This document shows, piece by piece, positions 44,305 to 54,465 of a stretch of 64,000 nt of DNA (positions within the stretch are counted from its first letter, which is position 1; every line of letters begins with the position of its first letter). Both the position numbers and the translations under genes were made by a program. This stretch comes from Flavobacterium omnivorum. Lineage in GTDB: Bacteria > Bacteroidota > Bacteroidia > Flavobacteriales > Flavobacteriaceae. Location: positions 39,910 to 103,909 of the forward strand of contig NZ_FNDB01000002.1 of NCBI RefSeq assembly GCF_900099915.1. The letters run 5' to 3'. Under the pieces are notes generated by a model, which saw nothing but the letters and a program-made list of their open reading frames with translations, made no database searches and was not told the origin of the DNA.

Positions 44305-45162
44305 ATGAAAATCGCCCTATTAACCTGCGAAAAACTTCCCGATTTAAATCCCGAAGACCAAAAAATAATTCCAGCACTCGCCCAACACAATATAGAATCT
44401 TCCGCTGTTATTTGGAGCGATAAAACCGTGAATTGGACTGATTTCGACTATTTAATTTTTCGCAATACTTGGGATTATTTCGAGAAAGAAACCGAGTTTA
44501 AAATTTGGCTAGACCACATAGAAAATTTAGGAATCAAAACACTAAATCCAATCGAGGTGATTAAGCAAAATATCCATAAGTTTTACTTACGGGAAATGGA
44601 GCAACAAGGAATCACAATATTGCCAACTCTTTTTATAGATAAAACAGCCCATCTTGATCTTGCAAAACGAATTCCTTCCCATTGGAAAAAGGCAGTTATA
44701 AAACCTGCTTTTTCTGCGGGTTCGTATCTAACAGAAGTTTTTGATGTATCAAATAGTACACAAATAGACCAACAATACGAAAGGATTGCTTTAGAAAAAG
44801 AATTACTGGTGCAGGAATTCATGCCTCAGATTCAAACATTAGGAGAAACTTCCTTTATCTTTTTCAACAAAAAATTCTCTCATGCAGTGAATAAAAAACC
44901 GGTTGAAGGCGATTTTAGGGTTCAATCTCTTTTTGGAGGAATTTATACCTTGGTGCATCCAAGTCAAGACTTGATTCAAAAAGCGCAAAAAGTAGTCAAT
45001 ACCTTTAAAGAAGATTTACTATATGCTCGCGTAGACGGTATTTTAATAGACCAAGAACTTTACCTCATGGAAGTTGAATGTATTGAACCCGATCTGTATT
45101 TCGATCTAAGTGAAAATTCATTGGAACGATTTGTTGCATCAATAGTAAAATTAATAGCCTAA
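44305..45162 (+). CDS. ATP-grasp domain protein (RimK/glutathione synthetase-like)
   Basis: A 285-residue enzyme of the ATP-grasp superfamily, which joins a carboxylate to an amine or thiol with ATP. The N-terminal domain ends near YLIFRNTWDYFEKETEF; the ATP-binding part has VIKPAFSAGSYLTEV (about 132-146), LLVQEFMPQIQTLGETSFIFFNKKFSHAV and VEGDFRVQSLFGGI, and the metal-binding end is YARVDGILIDQELYLMEVECIEPDLYF. The substrate cannot be read from the sequence. It is 34 nt upstream of the adenosyltransferase gene and may be co-transcribed. Confidence 0.85.
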   Translation: MKIALLTCEKLPDLNPEDQKIIPALAQHNIESSAVIWSDKTVNWTDFDYLIFRNTWDYFEKETEFKIWLDHIENLGIKTLNPIEVIKQNIHKFYLREMEQQGITILPTLFIDKTAHLDLAKRIPSHWKKAVIKPAFSAGSYLTEVFDVSNSTQIDQQYERIALEKELLVQEFMPQIQTLGETSFIFFNKKFSHAVNKKPVEGDFRVQSLFGGIYTLVHPSQDLIQKAQKVVNTFKEDLLYARVDGILIDQELYLMEVECIEPDLYFDLSENSLERFVASIVKLIA

Positions 45163-45196
45163 ATTTGTTTTTTTAAAAAAATCAAACACCCAGTAG

Positions 45197-45766
45197 ATGA
45201 AAGTATATACAAAAACGGGAGATAAAGGAACAACGGCCCTTTTTGGAGGAACTCGTGTCCCAAAAGACCATGCCCGTATAGAAAGTTATGGAACGGTTGA
45301 CGAGTTGAATTCTCATATCGGTTTAATTCGCGATCAGGAAATGAATGCGCATTATAAAGAAATTCTTATTGAAATTCAGGATCGTTTGTTTACCGTAGGA
45401 GCTATTCTTGCGACGCCACCTGAAAAAGAAGTGAAGAAAAACGGAGAACTTCGTTTGAAAAAATTAGGAATCATTGAATCTGACATTGAATTATTGGAAA
45501 ATGAAATAGATGCTATGGAAGAGGCCCTTCCGCCAATGACTCATTTCGTGCTTCCTGGTGGACATACTACTGTGTCATATTGTCATATAGCACGTTGCGT
45601 ATGTCGCAGAGCAGAGCGTTTAGCAGTCCATTTAAGCCATAATGAACCCGTTGCAGAGATCGCTATTAAGTATCTAAACCGACTTTCTGACTACCTTTTT
45701 GTGTTGGCACGGAAGTTGTCTCATGACCTGAACGTTGACGAGGTGAAATGGATTCCTAGGAAATAA
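45197..45766 (+). CDS. Cob(I)yrinic acid a,c-diamide adenosyltransferase, PduO type
   Basis: A 189-residue trimeric ATP:corrinoid adenosyltransferase, making adenosylcobalamin. The N-terminal MKVYTKTGDKGTTALFGGTRVPKDHARIESYGTVDELNS region holds the ATP-binding motif, and HIARCVCRRAERLAVHL plus NRLSDYLFVLARKLSHD are the conserved helices near the cobalamin pocket. The length is normal for the family. It belongs to the chromosomal part of the window. Confidence 0.93.
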   Translation: MKVYTKTGDKGTTALFGGTRVPKDHARIESYGTVDELNSHIGLIRDQEMNAHYKEILIEIQDRLFTVGAILATPPEKEVKKNGELRLKKLGIIESDIELLENEIDAMEEALPPMTHFVLPGGHTTVSYCHIARCVCRRAERLAVHLSHNEPVAEIAIKYLNRLSDYLFVLARKLSHDLNVDEVKWIPRK

Positions 45767-45960
45767 GATTTCAAATTGAAGATTAACGATTTTTAAATTT
45801 AGATTTATTGAAAAATAAAAACCTTATTTACTTCAATAATTACAAGTTATTTAAAACAGTTACAAATCATTTTTTTTAATCAAAAATCGTTAATCTCAAA
45901 TCAAGAATCAGCAATCAATAAAACGTTCTTAACTTTAACTAAAAATAAATCATTTTTTAC

Positions 45961-45990
45961 TTGTTTTTTTCAGTAAAAAATTTATTTTTG
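45961..45990 (+). promoter_or_regulatory. Canonical Bacteroidetes promoter for DUF2795 / secA
   Basis: TTG (45961-45963), a 19-nt spacer and TATTTTTG (45983-45990): the -33/-7 arrangement is matched exactly, 22 nt before the DUF2795 start codon. Confidence 0.75.
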
Positions 45991-46012
45991 CACAAAATTA
46001 AATCGACAACAG

Positions 46013-46234
46013 ATGTATTGGACATTAGAATTAGCTTCCTATTTAAGTGATGCCCCGTGGCCTGCCAACAAAGACGAACTTATTGACTACGCTATTAGAG
46101 CAGGAGCTCCATTAGAGGTGGTAGAAAACCTTCAATCTATAGAGGATGAAGGCGAGATATATGAATCAATGGAAGAAATATGGCCAGATTATCCTACGGA
46201 CGAAGATTATCTTTGGAATGAGGATGAATATTAA
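46013..46234 (+). CDS. DUF2795 domain protein
   Basis: A 73-residue very acidic protein. WTLELASYLSDAPWPANKDELIDYAIRAGAPLEVVENLQ is the DUF2795 core, followed by a Glu/Asp/Tyr-rich tail. The family is small and of unknown function; in Bacteroidetes it is commonly found just upstream of secA, as here. A terminator hairpin separates the two genes, though some read-through may occur. Confidence 0.9.
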   Translation: MYWTLELASYLSDAPWPANKDELIDYAIRAGAPLEVVENLQSIEDEGEIYESMEEIWPDYPTDEDYLWNEDEY

Positions 46235-46250
46235 AAAGTAAACCAATTAA

Positions 46251-46275
46251 AAAGTCTCAAAAGAGGCTTTTTTTT
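46251..46275 (+). terminator. Intrinsic terminator between DUF2795 and secA
   Basis: AAGTCTC-AAAA-GAGGCTT stem (one G-T pair) followed by eight T residues. Confidence 0.7.
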
Positions 46276-46318
46276 GGTTTAAATTTACAGAATTACACAA
46301 TTAGAAATAAAATATATT

Positions 46319-49300
46319 ATGAGTTTCATAAACAGTATTATCAAAGTCTTTGTTGGCGATAAGTCACAAAAGGATGTAAAAGCATTACAACCCTATCTTA
46401 ATAAAATTAAAACTTTTGAAAATCCTTTAATGTCATTAACAAATGATGAACTTAGAGCGCGTACCGCATTTTTCAAAGCTAAAATAAAAGAAGATCGTTC
46501 TGAAAAAGATGCCAAAATTACTGCCCTTAAGCAGGAAGTAGAAAGCATTCTTGATATAGATAAAAGAGAAGATCTTTACATCGCTATTGATGCACTGGAA
46601 AAAGAAGCATACGATATATCAGAAAAAACATTGATGGAAATTCTTCCTGAAGCTTTTGCTGTGGTCAAAGAAACAGCAAGACGTTTCAAAGACAACTCAC
46701 AAATTGTAGTTATTGCTACTCCAAAAGACCGAGAACTATCTGCTACAAAAAGTTACATTACTTTAGATGGAGATACTGCTATCTGGGCTAATTCATGGAG
46801 TGCAGCTGGGAAAGAAATTACTTGGGACATGATCCACTATGACGTACAATTAATTGGCGGAATGGTTTTACATGAAGGAAAAGTAGCCGAAATGCAAACA
46901 GGAGAGGGAAAAACATTGGTAGCCACTTTACCACTTTACTTAAATGCATTGACTGGAAATGGAGTTCATCTCGTTACCGTGAATGATTATTTAGCAAAGA
47001 GAGATAGCACTTGGAAAGCACCTTTGTTTGAATTTCATGGTATGACAGTAGAATGTATCGACAATTACCAACCTAATTCTGACGAAAGAAGAAAAGCATA
47101 CGACGCTGATATTACTTACGGAACCAATAATGAGTTTGGTTTTGACTATTTAAGAGACAACATGGCGCATTCGCCAAATGATTTAGTGCAAAGAAAACAC
47201 AACTATGCCATTGTCGATGAGGTCGATTCTGTATTAATTGATGATGCTAGAACACCATTGATTATTTCAGGACCAGTTCCACAAGGTGACCGTCATGAAT
47301 TCAATGAATTAAAACCAAAAATCGAAAATCTAGTTGCGCTACAACGCCAACTGGCCAACGGTTTTTTATCTGAAGCTAAAAAATTAATCAAAGAGGGAAA
47401 TACTAAAGAAGGTGGATTCCAATTGTTAAGAGCTTATAGAGCATTACCAAAAAACAAAGCATTGATCAAGTTTTTAAGTGAGGAAGGAATTAGACAATTG
47501 CTCCAAAAAACTGAAAATCAATACATGCAGGATAACAAAAGAGAAATGCACAAGATTGATGAAGCCTTGTATTTTGTTATTGAAGAAAAAAACAATCAAG
47601 TAGAATTATCAGATAACGGTATCCAATACTTATCTGGAGATACCGATTCTGATTTTTTCGTTCTTCCAGATATTGGAACTGAAATTGCAGCTATCGAAAA
47701 GAAAAAATTAGACAAAGACACAGAAGCTGAAGAAAAAGAAAAATTGTTTCAGGATTTTGGTGTAAAAAGTGAGCGCATCCATACCTTGACACAACTTTTA
47801 AAAGCGTATGCTTTATTCGAAAAAGATGTAGAGTATGTAATCATGGACAATAAAATCATGATTGTAGATGAGCAAACGGGTCGTATCATGGATGGGCGTC
47901 GTTATTCTGACGGATTGCACCAAGCGATTGAAGCTAAAGAAAATGTAAAAATTGAAGCGGCTACTCAAACGTTCGCAACGGTTACATTACAAAATTACTT
48001 TAGAATGTACAACAAACTAGGCGGAATGACTGGAACTGCAGTAACAGAAGCTGGTGAATTGTGGCAAATCTATAAGCTAGACGTGGTAGAAATTCCTACG
48101 AACAGAGCAATGGCAAGGTTAGACAAAGAGGATTTTATTTATAAAACCACTCGTGAAAAATTCAATGCCGTTATTGAAGATGTTACGGAATTATCTAAAG
48201 CAGGAAGACCAGTACTTATTGGAACAACCTCTGTAGAAATCTCGGAATTACTGAGTCGAATGTTAAAAATGAGAGGTGTTGCGCACAATGTATTGAATGC
48301 AAAAATGCACAAACAAGAAGCTCAAATTGTAGAAGAAGCAGGAAAACCAGGTGTGGTAACTATTGCTACCAACATGGCTGGTCGTGGTACCGATATTAAA
48401 TTATCTGCTGAAGTAAAAGCAGCAGGTGGATTAGCAATTGTGGGCACGGAACGTCATGACTCCCGTCGTGTTGACCGTCAGTTGCGTGGTCGTGCAGGAC
48501 GTCAAGGTGATCCAGGAAGTTCTCAATTTTACGTTTCTCTAGAAGACAACCTAATGCGTCTATTTGGTTCTGAAAGAGTCGCTAAAGTAATGGATAGAAT
48601 GGGCTTGCAAGAAGGAGAAGTGATTCAACACTCGATGATGACCAAATCGATTGAGCGTGCGCAGAAAAAAGTAGAAGAAAACAATTTTGGTGTTCGTAAG
48701 CGTTTGTTAGAATATGACGATGTCATGAACGCACAACGTGAGGTAGTTTACAAACGTCGTCGCCATGCCTTGTTTGGAGAGCGCTTGAAATTAGATATTG
48801 CCAACATGCTTTATGATACTTGCGAGTTAATTATTGATCAAAACAAAGCAACCAATAATTTCAAAAACTACGAATTTGAATTGATTCGTTATTTCTCTAT
48901 TACTTCACCAGTTACCGAAAGTGAGTTCACAAAGTTGAGCGAAATGGAATTGACCGGAAAAGTATACAAAGCAACATTAGAATATTACACCGAAAAAACG
49001 GAGCGAAGTGCCAGAGAAGCTTTTCCAATTATAAAAAGTGTATACGAAGATAAAAACAATCAATTTGAGCGCATTGTAGTTCCGTTTACAGATGGAATAA
49101 AATCGTTAAATGTAGTTACGGATTTGAAAGCCGCATATGAGTCTGAAGGAGCACAACTGGTTGCTGATTTCGAGAAAAACATCACTTTAGCTATTGTTGA
49201 TGAAGCTTGGAAAAAACACTTGCGTAAAATGGATGAATTGAAACAATCCGTTCAATTAGCCGTTCACGAACAAAAAGATCCTTTGCTTATTTACAAATTG

Positions 49301-49660
49301 GAAGCCTTCAATTTGTTTAGAGCTATGATTGAAAACGTGAATAAAGAAGTAATTTCATTCTTGTTTAAAGGAGATTTACCTGCTCAAGAAAACCAACAAA
49401 TTCAAGAAGCCGTTGACGTTACTCCTAGAGAAGACTACGAATTGAGTAAAGATGAAATTGTAAGTAGCGAAGCTGCAAATCGTGAAGCTGGCGAAACCCA
49501 ACAACGTCAAGTTACTGAAACTATCGTGAGAGATATGCCAAAAATCAATCGCAACGATACCGTGACCATTCAAAACGTGGCTAACGGACAAGTACAAGAA
49601 ATGAAATACAAAAAAGCCGAAAGCCTAATCGCTTCAGGACAATGGGTATTGGTGAACTAA
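46319..49660 (+). CDS. secA: Preprotein translocase ATPase SecA
   Basis: A 1113-residue SecA, long as usual in Bacteroidetes because of an insertion between the NBD1 halves and a long C-terminal scaffold. Walker [10 protein letters not shown] lies near 190, [22 protein letters not shown] near 298-319, and [12 protein letters not shown] with [27 protein letters not shown] near 683-735 are the NBD2 helicase motifs. It drives proteins through SecYEG. The C-terminus lacks the Cys-rich zinc motif that binds SecB and ends with [18 protein letters not shown] strong terminator follows. Confidence 0.97.
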   Translation: MSFINSIIKVFVGDKSQKDVKALQPYLNKIKTFENPLMSLTNDELRARTAFFKAKIKEDRSEKDAKITALKQEVESILDIDKREDLYIAIDALEKEAYDISEKTLMEILPEAFAVVKETARRFKDNSQIVVIATPKDRELSATKSYITLDGDTAIWANSWSAAGKEITWDMIHYDVQLIGGMVLHEGKVAEMQTGEGKTLVATLPLYLNALTGNGVHLVTVNDYLAKRDSTWKAPLFEFHGMTVECIDNYQPNSDERRKAYDADITYGTNNEFGFDYLRDNMAHSPNDLVQRKHNYAIVDEVDSVLIDDARTPLIISGPVPQGDRHEFNELKPKIENLVALQRQLANGFLSEAKKLIKEGNTKEGGFQLLRAYRALPKNKALIKFLSEEGIRQLLQKTENQYMQDNKREMHKIDEALYFVIEEKNNQVELSDNGIQYLSGDTDSDFFVLPDIGTEIAAIEKKKLDKDTEAEEKEKLFQDFGVKSERIHTLTQLLKAYALFEKDVEYVIMDNKIMIVDEQTGRIMDGRRYSDGLHQAIEAKENVKIEAATQTFATVTLQNYFRMYNKLGGMTGTAVTEAGELWQIYKLDVVEIPTNRAMARLDKEDFIYKTTREKFNAVIEDVTELSKAGRPVLIGTTSVEISELLSRMLKMRGVAHNVLNAKMHKQEAQIVEEAGKPGVVTIATNMAGRGTDIKLSAEVKAAGGLAIVGTERHDSRRVDRQLRGRAGRQGDPGSSQFYVSLEDNLMRLFGSERVAKVMDRMGLQEGEVIQHSMMTKSIERAQKKVEENNFGVRKRLLEYDDVMNAQREVVYKRRRHALFGERLKLDIANMLYDTCELIIDQNKATNNFKNYEFELIRYFSITSPVTESEFTKLSEMELTGKVYKATLEYYTEKTERSAREAFPIIKSVYEDKNNQFERIVVPFTDGIKSLNVVTDLKAAYESEGAQLVADFEKNITLAIVDEAWKKHLRKMDELKQSVQLAVHEQKDPLLIYKLEAFNLFRAMIENVNKEVISFLFKGDLPAQENQQIQEAVDVTPREDYELSKDEIVSSEAANREAGETQQRQVTETIVRDMPKINRNDTVTIQNVANGQVQEMKYKKAESLIASGQWVLVN

Positions 49661-49686
49661 GCCCTTTTTATTTCAGGACAATCCAA

Positions 49687-49717
49687 ACTCCACTACGCAA
49701 GTAGTGGAGTTTTTTTT
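49687..49717 (+). terminator. Intrinsic terminator of secA
   Basis: ACTCCACTA-CGCAAG-TAGTGGAGT followed by a T run; a 9-bp perfect stem. Confidence 0.9.
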
Positions 49718-49732
49718 ATATCTTATTTTTTT

Positions 49733-49880
49733 AGGAGCCACTCCCGCCCTTCGCTAAAAAGCATTTGGTCGCCCACCCTTTTTCTAGGCGCTGGCAGGAG
49801 CTTCCTTTGGTCGCTCTGCCACCACCAGAAAAAGTGGTTGGCAACCGGCATGCATTTTTCGCTGCGGTCAGGGCTAGGGG
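49733..49880 (+). repeat. Long-hairpin dispersed repeat, copy 2
   Basis: Begins AGGAGCC and ends GGGCTAGGGG. The arms (AAAAAGCATTTGG... and GGCATGCATTTTTCG) pair imperfectly around an inner hairpin (GGCAG...CTGCC). It shares borders but not interior with 44153-44255. The remaining sequence up to the IS left end (49881-50005) has no gene. Confidence 0.6.
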
Positions 49881-49998
49881 TTTTGCTGTAAATAACTCTG
49901 TTTACGGTTTCCCGTAATGATCCTGTAAGGAAAGAATATACCTTTGAGATAAATGAATTACTGTTTTATTTTATAAGTATTTTCAGCGATTAATTTAT

Positions 49999-51012
49999 AT
50001 ATTTGAACCCGTTGGGTGTAATTATTTAAAGTAAAATAAACTGATTAGATATTGGTCAAGATACTGAAATTCAGTATCTTGGAGTCGCTAAACAACCAAT
50101 ATCTATGTCAAATATAGTAAAAAATTATTTTAGAGTTTTAGAAGTTATAAGTTCTTTGAATTGCGAATTAGAATATAAATCAGATGTTGGTAGAAAACAA
50201 AAAATGTCTGATTTAGAAGTAGTTGCATTGAGTTTGACAGCTGAATTTATGTCTATCGATAGTGAGAATTCTTTATTTAAAGAGATTGATAAGCAACAAA
50301 TTCCTAATTTATTCGAGCGAAGTCAATTCAATAAAAGAAGACGAAAATTGTTTTTATTTTCAGAAGAAGTAAGAACAAAATTAGCCTCACGGTTTTTAGA
50401 ATTTGAAGATTATTATATAGTCGATAGTATGCCGTTGGAGATTTGCAAATTTGCTCGTCATAGGAGAATTAAAATCTGTAAAAATGAGTTCGAAACAGCT
50501 CCTTCAAAAGGGTTTTGTGCTTCTCAAAACAACTGGTTTTACGGATATAAATTACATGGAGTTTGCTCCATCAATGGGATTTTTCATTCCGTAGATATTA
50601 CAAAAGCAGAAGTTCATGATGTTCATTTTTTAAAAAATATAAAACAACAAATGTCTGATTGTGTGTTGCTTGGAGATAGAGGTTATTTATCTCAAAGCAT
50701 TCAATTAGATTTATTTCAAACAGTAAATATCAAATTAGAAACGCCAAAAAGGAAAAATCAAAAAGACTATAAACCACAACCTTATATTTTTCGAAAGTCA
50801 AGGAAAAGAATCGAAACATTATTTTCGCAATTATGTGACCAGTTCAGAATTAGAAATAATTATGCTAAAACTTTTGAAGGTTTTAAAACAAGAATTTTAG
50901 CAAAAATAACAGCATTAACATTGGTTCAATATATCAATAAATTTATCTTTGATAGACCAATAAATAATATCAAAAATCAAATCATTTAATTACACCCAAC
51001 GGGTTATATTTG
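49999..51012 (+). mobile_element. Complete IS982-family insertion sequence with 7-bp target duplication
   Basis: The element itself spans 50006-51005 (1000 bp). Its ends are perfect 19-bp inverted repeats, AACCCGTTGGGTGTAATTA at the left and its complement at the right. The flanks carry the direct repeat ATATTTG (49999-50005 and 51006-51012), the expected footprint of a recent insertion. One transposase gene fills the inside. It was inserted between secA and an accessory two-gene module. Confidence 0.93.
50105..50989 (+). CDS. IS982-family transposase
   Basis: A 294-residue DDE transposase. The family motifs are YYIVDSMPLEICKFARHRR (first Asp, about 103), FHSVDITKAEVHDVHFLK with VLLGDRGYLSQ (second Asp, about 184), and IETLFSQLCDQFRIRNNYAKTFEGF (Glu, about 237). 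The length is normal, there is no frameshift and the ends of the element are intact, so it is probably active. The Asp/Glu positions are estimated by eye. Confidence 0.92.
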   Translation: MSNIVKNYFRVLEVISSLNCELEYKSDVGRKQKMSDLEVVALSLTAEFMSIDSENSLFKEIDKQQIPNLFERSQFNKRRRKLFLFSEEVRTKLASRFLEFEDYYIVDSMPLEICKFARHRRIKICKNEFETAPSKGFCASQNNWFYGYKLHGVCSINGIFHSVDITKAEVHDVHFLKNIKQQMSDCVLLGDRGYLSQSIQLDLFQTVNIKLETPKRKNQKDYKPQPYIFRKSRKRIETLFSQLCDQFRIRNNYAKTFEGFKTRILAKITALTLVQYINKFIFDRPINNIKNQII

Positions 51013-51154
51013 AAAATAAATATAATGTGATGTTTGTCAGATCTATCTATCCCATTTTGGGGTGATTAGTATTATTAAGTGATACCTATATACAAGTTGG
51101 TTTCAATTTTAACTCAGGGTCAAGAATCTAACGCAAAAACAAGTACTAAAAAAT

Positions 51155-51853
51155 ATGGATATAAATAAATATTACGAAAAATTATCTCGTCAATCTCAAG
51201 AAATATTTGAATTAACATTGTCTGATTTTAATAAAGAATTATCCAAATCTCATTATTTATGTGGATGTATATATGATTTTACTGAAGAAATTATTCGTGT
51301 AAATGAAGAACCTTGTGCATTAAAAAATGCTATTTCACAATTTGAAACAAGTTTGTATTGCTTAACAATGGGACTTTACAGACAGGCTAACTCTTGCTTA
51401 AGATTAGGTTTTGAACTTGCATTAGGTTCTATTCAATTTTCGGCCAACAAATTGGAATATTTAGAGTGGCAAATTGGAAAACAAGATGTTAAATGGCATA
51501 AAATTATAGATGATGAAAACGGAGTTCTTTCCATAAGATTCTGTAATGTTTTTAATTCTGATTTAGTTGAAAATACAGCTGTATTTAACAAAAGAGCAAG
51601 TGCAATATATAGAATTTTATCAGAATTTGTACATGGTAATAATGAAACATGGAATAAGGATGGTTTGCAACTTACATATCATAAAGACTTAGCAAGTAAT
51701 TTTTTCAAATCATTTAATGAAGTTTCTGAAATTATACTTTTTACATTATCTATTAGATATTTAAAGAATTTAGATCTTGATAATGTCGATTTTATTAGAA
51801 CAGAACTTTCACATATAGAAACAATTAGAATATATTTAGGCGGTCCAAAATAA
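51155..51853 (+). CDS. HEPN-like helical protein paired with an ATPase
   Basis: A 232-residue soluble helical protein. The segment YRQANSCLRLGFELALGSIQFS and, near residue 156, RILSEFVHGNNET resemble HEPN-type proteins (R, six residues, H), including the YR.LSE..HG block seen in several abortive-infection-type families. The residue after Arg is Ile rather than the polar residue of active HEPN RNases, so nuclease activity is uncertain. It is 6 nt upstream of the ATPase gene and clearly co-transcribed with it. The pair stands alone between an IS element and repeat-rich DNA. I infer a defence or toxin-type module. Confidence 0.6.
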   Translation: MDINKYYEKLSRQSQEIFELTLSDFNKELSKSHYLCGCIYDFTEEIIRVNEEPCALKNAISQFETSLYCLTMGLYRQANSCLRLGFELALGSIQFSANKLEYLEWQIGKQDVKWHKIIDDENGVLSIRFCNVFNSDLVENTAVFNKRASAIYRILSEFVHGNNETWNKDGLQLTYHKDLASNFFKSFNEVSEIILFTLSIRYLKNLDLDNVDFIRTELSHIETIRIYLGGPK

Positions 51854-51859
51854 CAAATT

Positions 51860-53476
51860 ATGTCAACATTTTATTTAAGAACAGAAAGCATAAAAACAGA
51901 AGACATCAAGAATTTATCAGTAGTAAGTAATCAAGATAAAGAAATAATTAAAAATTTATTACTTCCTGATCCATGTTTACTTGAAGGTTCTCGAGGGACA
52001 GGAAAATCTTTTTTATTGAAACTAACAGAAATTGAGGTTGATGAAAATCATCCTAAATCTATGTGTGTTTATATGTCTTTCAATATTAGCTCATTAGTAA
52101 CTACAGAAGATCCTTTACAATTCTATCATTGGATGTTAGCAAAAACATTAAAATCATTGCTTAACACTTTGAGAAAAAAAGGAATTAGTATTAATTCAAA
52201 TTCAGCGAGCTTACTAAGTAATGATGAAAACGAAAAAGAAGAAGATATATCAAATAATCTTAAGGACATTATTAAAGTTTACGAGAATTCATATAAAGGA
52301 AGATCGTCAATTAGTATTGATTCATTACCAGATATTGAAGATGTAAAAGAAGCTATTGAAATTATATGCAAGGAGAATGATTTAGAACGTATTTATTTTC
52401 TATTCGACGAAGCTGCTCATGTATTTAGACCAGAACAACAGAGACAATTTTTTAGTTTATTTAAAGATTTAAGATCTCCGTATATTACATGTAATGCAGC
52501 TATCTATCCAGGAGTAACATATTTTGGAAATTCGTTTGAACCATTACACGATTGTATTTATCTAAAATTGGAAAGAGATATAAGAGATTCAAATTATAAT
52601 CAATATTTTAGAGATATTGTTTTCAAACAATCGGATGACTCTTTAAAAAAGCTTATTGAAACTCAAGAATCTAGTTTTATCACATTGGCATTATCAAGTG
52701 GAGGAAATCCAAGATTTTTGCTTAATACTTTACGAGATATCCAAACTTTTAATTCGAAAAATTTAGAACAAACTATAAAAGATTTTTATCGAACTAAAAT
52801 TTGGTCTGAACATACTGATTTAGGAGATAAATATTTTGGACATAAAGTTCTAATTGATTGGGGAAGAGATTTTCTTGAAAAAAATGTTATACCTGCTATA
52901 GTAAAGTATAACGAAACAAGGATTACTAACAATAAAAATGAATCCACAATTTATTTTTGGATTCATAAAGATTCCCCTGAAACTGTAAAAGAATCTCTCC
53001 GGTTTTTAACATATACTGGAATCATTAGAAAAGTAGATTCAGGAATAAGAGCTACAAAAGCAGAATTAGGAGACAGATATGAAGTCAAATATGGATGTAT
53101 TTTAAGTTTAGACGCTAAACCTCTAAATATTTCTAAAGATTTTTTTAATAATTTGACAATTACAAAATTTCCTGAATTTGGAAAAAATAGTCCCGCATAT
53201 TCTTCAATTGTAGACTTAGTTGAAGTCATCAAAGATGATGAAGCAACTTTCCAACGGTCAATATCATATATACTTTTAAAGCCTATTTCCGTCCTTCAAT
53301 TATTAACAAATTGGCAAAAAAGCAAATTAAGTGAAGTCGGAATAAATACAATTTCTGATTTACATAATAAAACTGAAGCTGAACTTATAGAACAAATATA
53401 TAATGTTGGACCATATAGAGCAAGAATTATGAAAAGTGCTGTAGATGCAGAATTATTAGAATATATTTCAGGATAA
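51860..53476 (+). CDS. ORC/CDC6-like P-loop ATPase with C-terminal HhH domain
   Basis: A 538-residue ATPase. Walker A is EGSRGTGKSFLL (about 42-53), Walker B is RIYFLFDEAAHVF (about 186-198), and a sensor-like LSSGGNPRFLLNTLRD segment (about 279-294) follows, as in ORC/CDC6-type AAA ATPases. The last 60 residues (LTNWQKSKLSEVGINTISDLHNKTEAELIEQIYNVGPYRARIMKSAV) form a helix-hairpin-helix of the RNA polymerase alpha C-terminal kind, suggesting DNA or protein binding. It is the partner of the HEPN-like protein. Such pairs of a small effector and a STAND- or ORC-like ATPase are common in phage defence, but this pair is not one I can name. Confidence 0.75.
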   Translation: MSTFYLRTESIKTEDIKNLSVVSNQDKEIIKNLLLPDPCLLEGSRGTGKSFLLKLTEIEVDENHPKSMCVYMSFNISSLVTTEDPLQFYHWMLAKTLKSLLNTLRKKGISINSNSASLLSNDENEKEEDISNNLKDIIKVYENSYKGRSSISIDSLPDIEDVKEAIEIICKENDLERIYFLFDEAAHVFRPEQQRQFFSLFKDLRSPYITCNAAIYPGVTYFGNSFEPLHDCIYLKLERDIRDSNYNQYFRDIVFKQSDDSLKKLIETQESSFITLALSSGGNPRFLLNTLRDIQTFNSKNLEQTIKDFYRTKIWSEHTDLGDKYFGHKVLIDWGRDFLEKNVIPAIVKYNETRITNNKNESTIYFWIHKDSPETVKESLRFLTYTGIIRKVDSGIRATKAELGDRYEVKYGCILSLDAKPLNISKDFFNNLTITKFPEFGKNSPAYSSIVDLVEVIKDDEATFQRSISYILLKPISVLQLLTNWQKSKLSEVGINTISDLHNKTEAELIEQIYNVGPYRARIMKSAVDAELLEYISG

Positions 53477-53652
53477 AAACTACCGCTACCCGCCATTTTG
53501 AGCTAGCTAGAATTTAGTGGAATTACCGTTTCGCACCACGTTTTCGTTAAGGCGAAAACTGAAAGGTTACGGATTACTAGACAACTCAAAGCGTCTAAAC
53601 GATAACTTTCAGGCTGACATGCAATAAAAATAAGAACAGCAAATCAAAATAC
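53477..53652 (+). other. Intergenic region resembling cassette-boundary sequence
   Basis: No gene. CTACCCGCCATTTTGAGC near the start and GCGTCTAAACGATAAC near the end resemble the G/C-rich, partly self-complementary boundary sequences seen after other genes of this region (54232, 56845). It is too degenerate to assign firmly. Confidence 0.3.
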
Positions 53653-54231
53653 ATGCAAAGACAAAATTTGACAAAGATAAAAGCCCCTATTGTAGGTGTT
53701 GTGACATTTTTAATTTTCAGCTTCCTTTTTTGGGAGCATTTTCATGGTGGTGTCACTAGTCATCATTTGCTACACCAACAAGACCTTCCTTCAATCTCAA
53801 ATTGGTGGAGTGGTATACTATTGCCTATTCTTACTTGGTTTCTTTTGAGTAGGATTGAAAAGAGACTTGATAAAAATATTTCACAGACAAAACAGACGAA
53901 TAATGCTGTTAGCACCGTTTTTTGGCTTTTTATAACAGGGTTAGTGTTTGGAATTTTGCTTTCAACTTCTTTCACCAATGAGTATAAACCGTTTTTAGAC
54001 AATGTTCTTTATGTAATAATTATACTCAGCTTTATTATCCCAGTATATTACTCAGAAATTATCTTAGGTTTTATTCTTGGTATGACTTACACCTTTGGAG
54101 CAGTAATTCCAACAGGATTTATACTAATAGTAGCAGTTATTGGTCTGGTAGTTTACAGAATAATCAGACCAATTGTTTTGAGTTTGACAACGAGACTTGG
54201 GAATAGTTTTACTAAAAGCCCAAACCGATAA
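53653..54231 (+). CDS. Membrane protein, unknown function
   Basis: A 192-residue protein with about five transmembrane helices (PIVGVVTFLIFSFLFWEHF, WWSGILLPILTWFLLSRIE, VFWLFITGLVFGILLS, NVLYVIIILSFIIPVYYSEIILGFILGMTY, TGFILIVAVIGLVVYRII). A short loop (FHGGVTSHHLLHQQDLPSI) contains four His residues, suggesting possible metal or haem contact, but this is speculation. It lies alone, with a cassette-like boundary directly downstream. Confidence 0.65.
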   Translation: MQRQNLTKIKAPIVGVVTFLIFSFLFWEHFHGGVTSHHLLHQQDLPSISNWWSGILLPILTWFLLSRIEKRLDKNISQTKQTNNAVSTVFWLFITGLVFGILLSTSFTNEYKPFLDNVLYVIIILSFIIPVYYSEIILGFILGMTYTFGAVIPTGFILIVAVIGLVVYRIIRPIVLSLTTRLGNSFTKSPNR

Positions 54232-54239
54232 CATCAATT

Positions 54240-54290
54240 TGGCAATATGGCGGCTGAAGTACTTAGAGAACGCGGATTTGCAATCCGTGC
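54240..54290 (+). repeat. Cassette-boundary-like sequence followed by a REP palindrome
   Basis: TGGCAATATGGCGG (54240-54253) is an exact 14-bp match to 56867-56880. From 54271 the REP palindrome GCGGATTTGCAATCCGTGC follows, followed by CCACAAC, matching the REP units around the RAYT gene. Confidence 0.6.
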
Positions 54291-54465
54291 CCACAACAGT
54301 AAGCAACAATACCATAAAATTTTAGCAATTTATGAGAAAGAAACAATTTACCATTTCTCACATCTTAAACCAAACAGCAGCACCTGCAAACAAAAATAGA
54401 TCTAAAAATCGCGACCGCTACCAGAAAGTATTTTTTAGCGTAAATTGCTTGAAATAAAATTTTAT

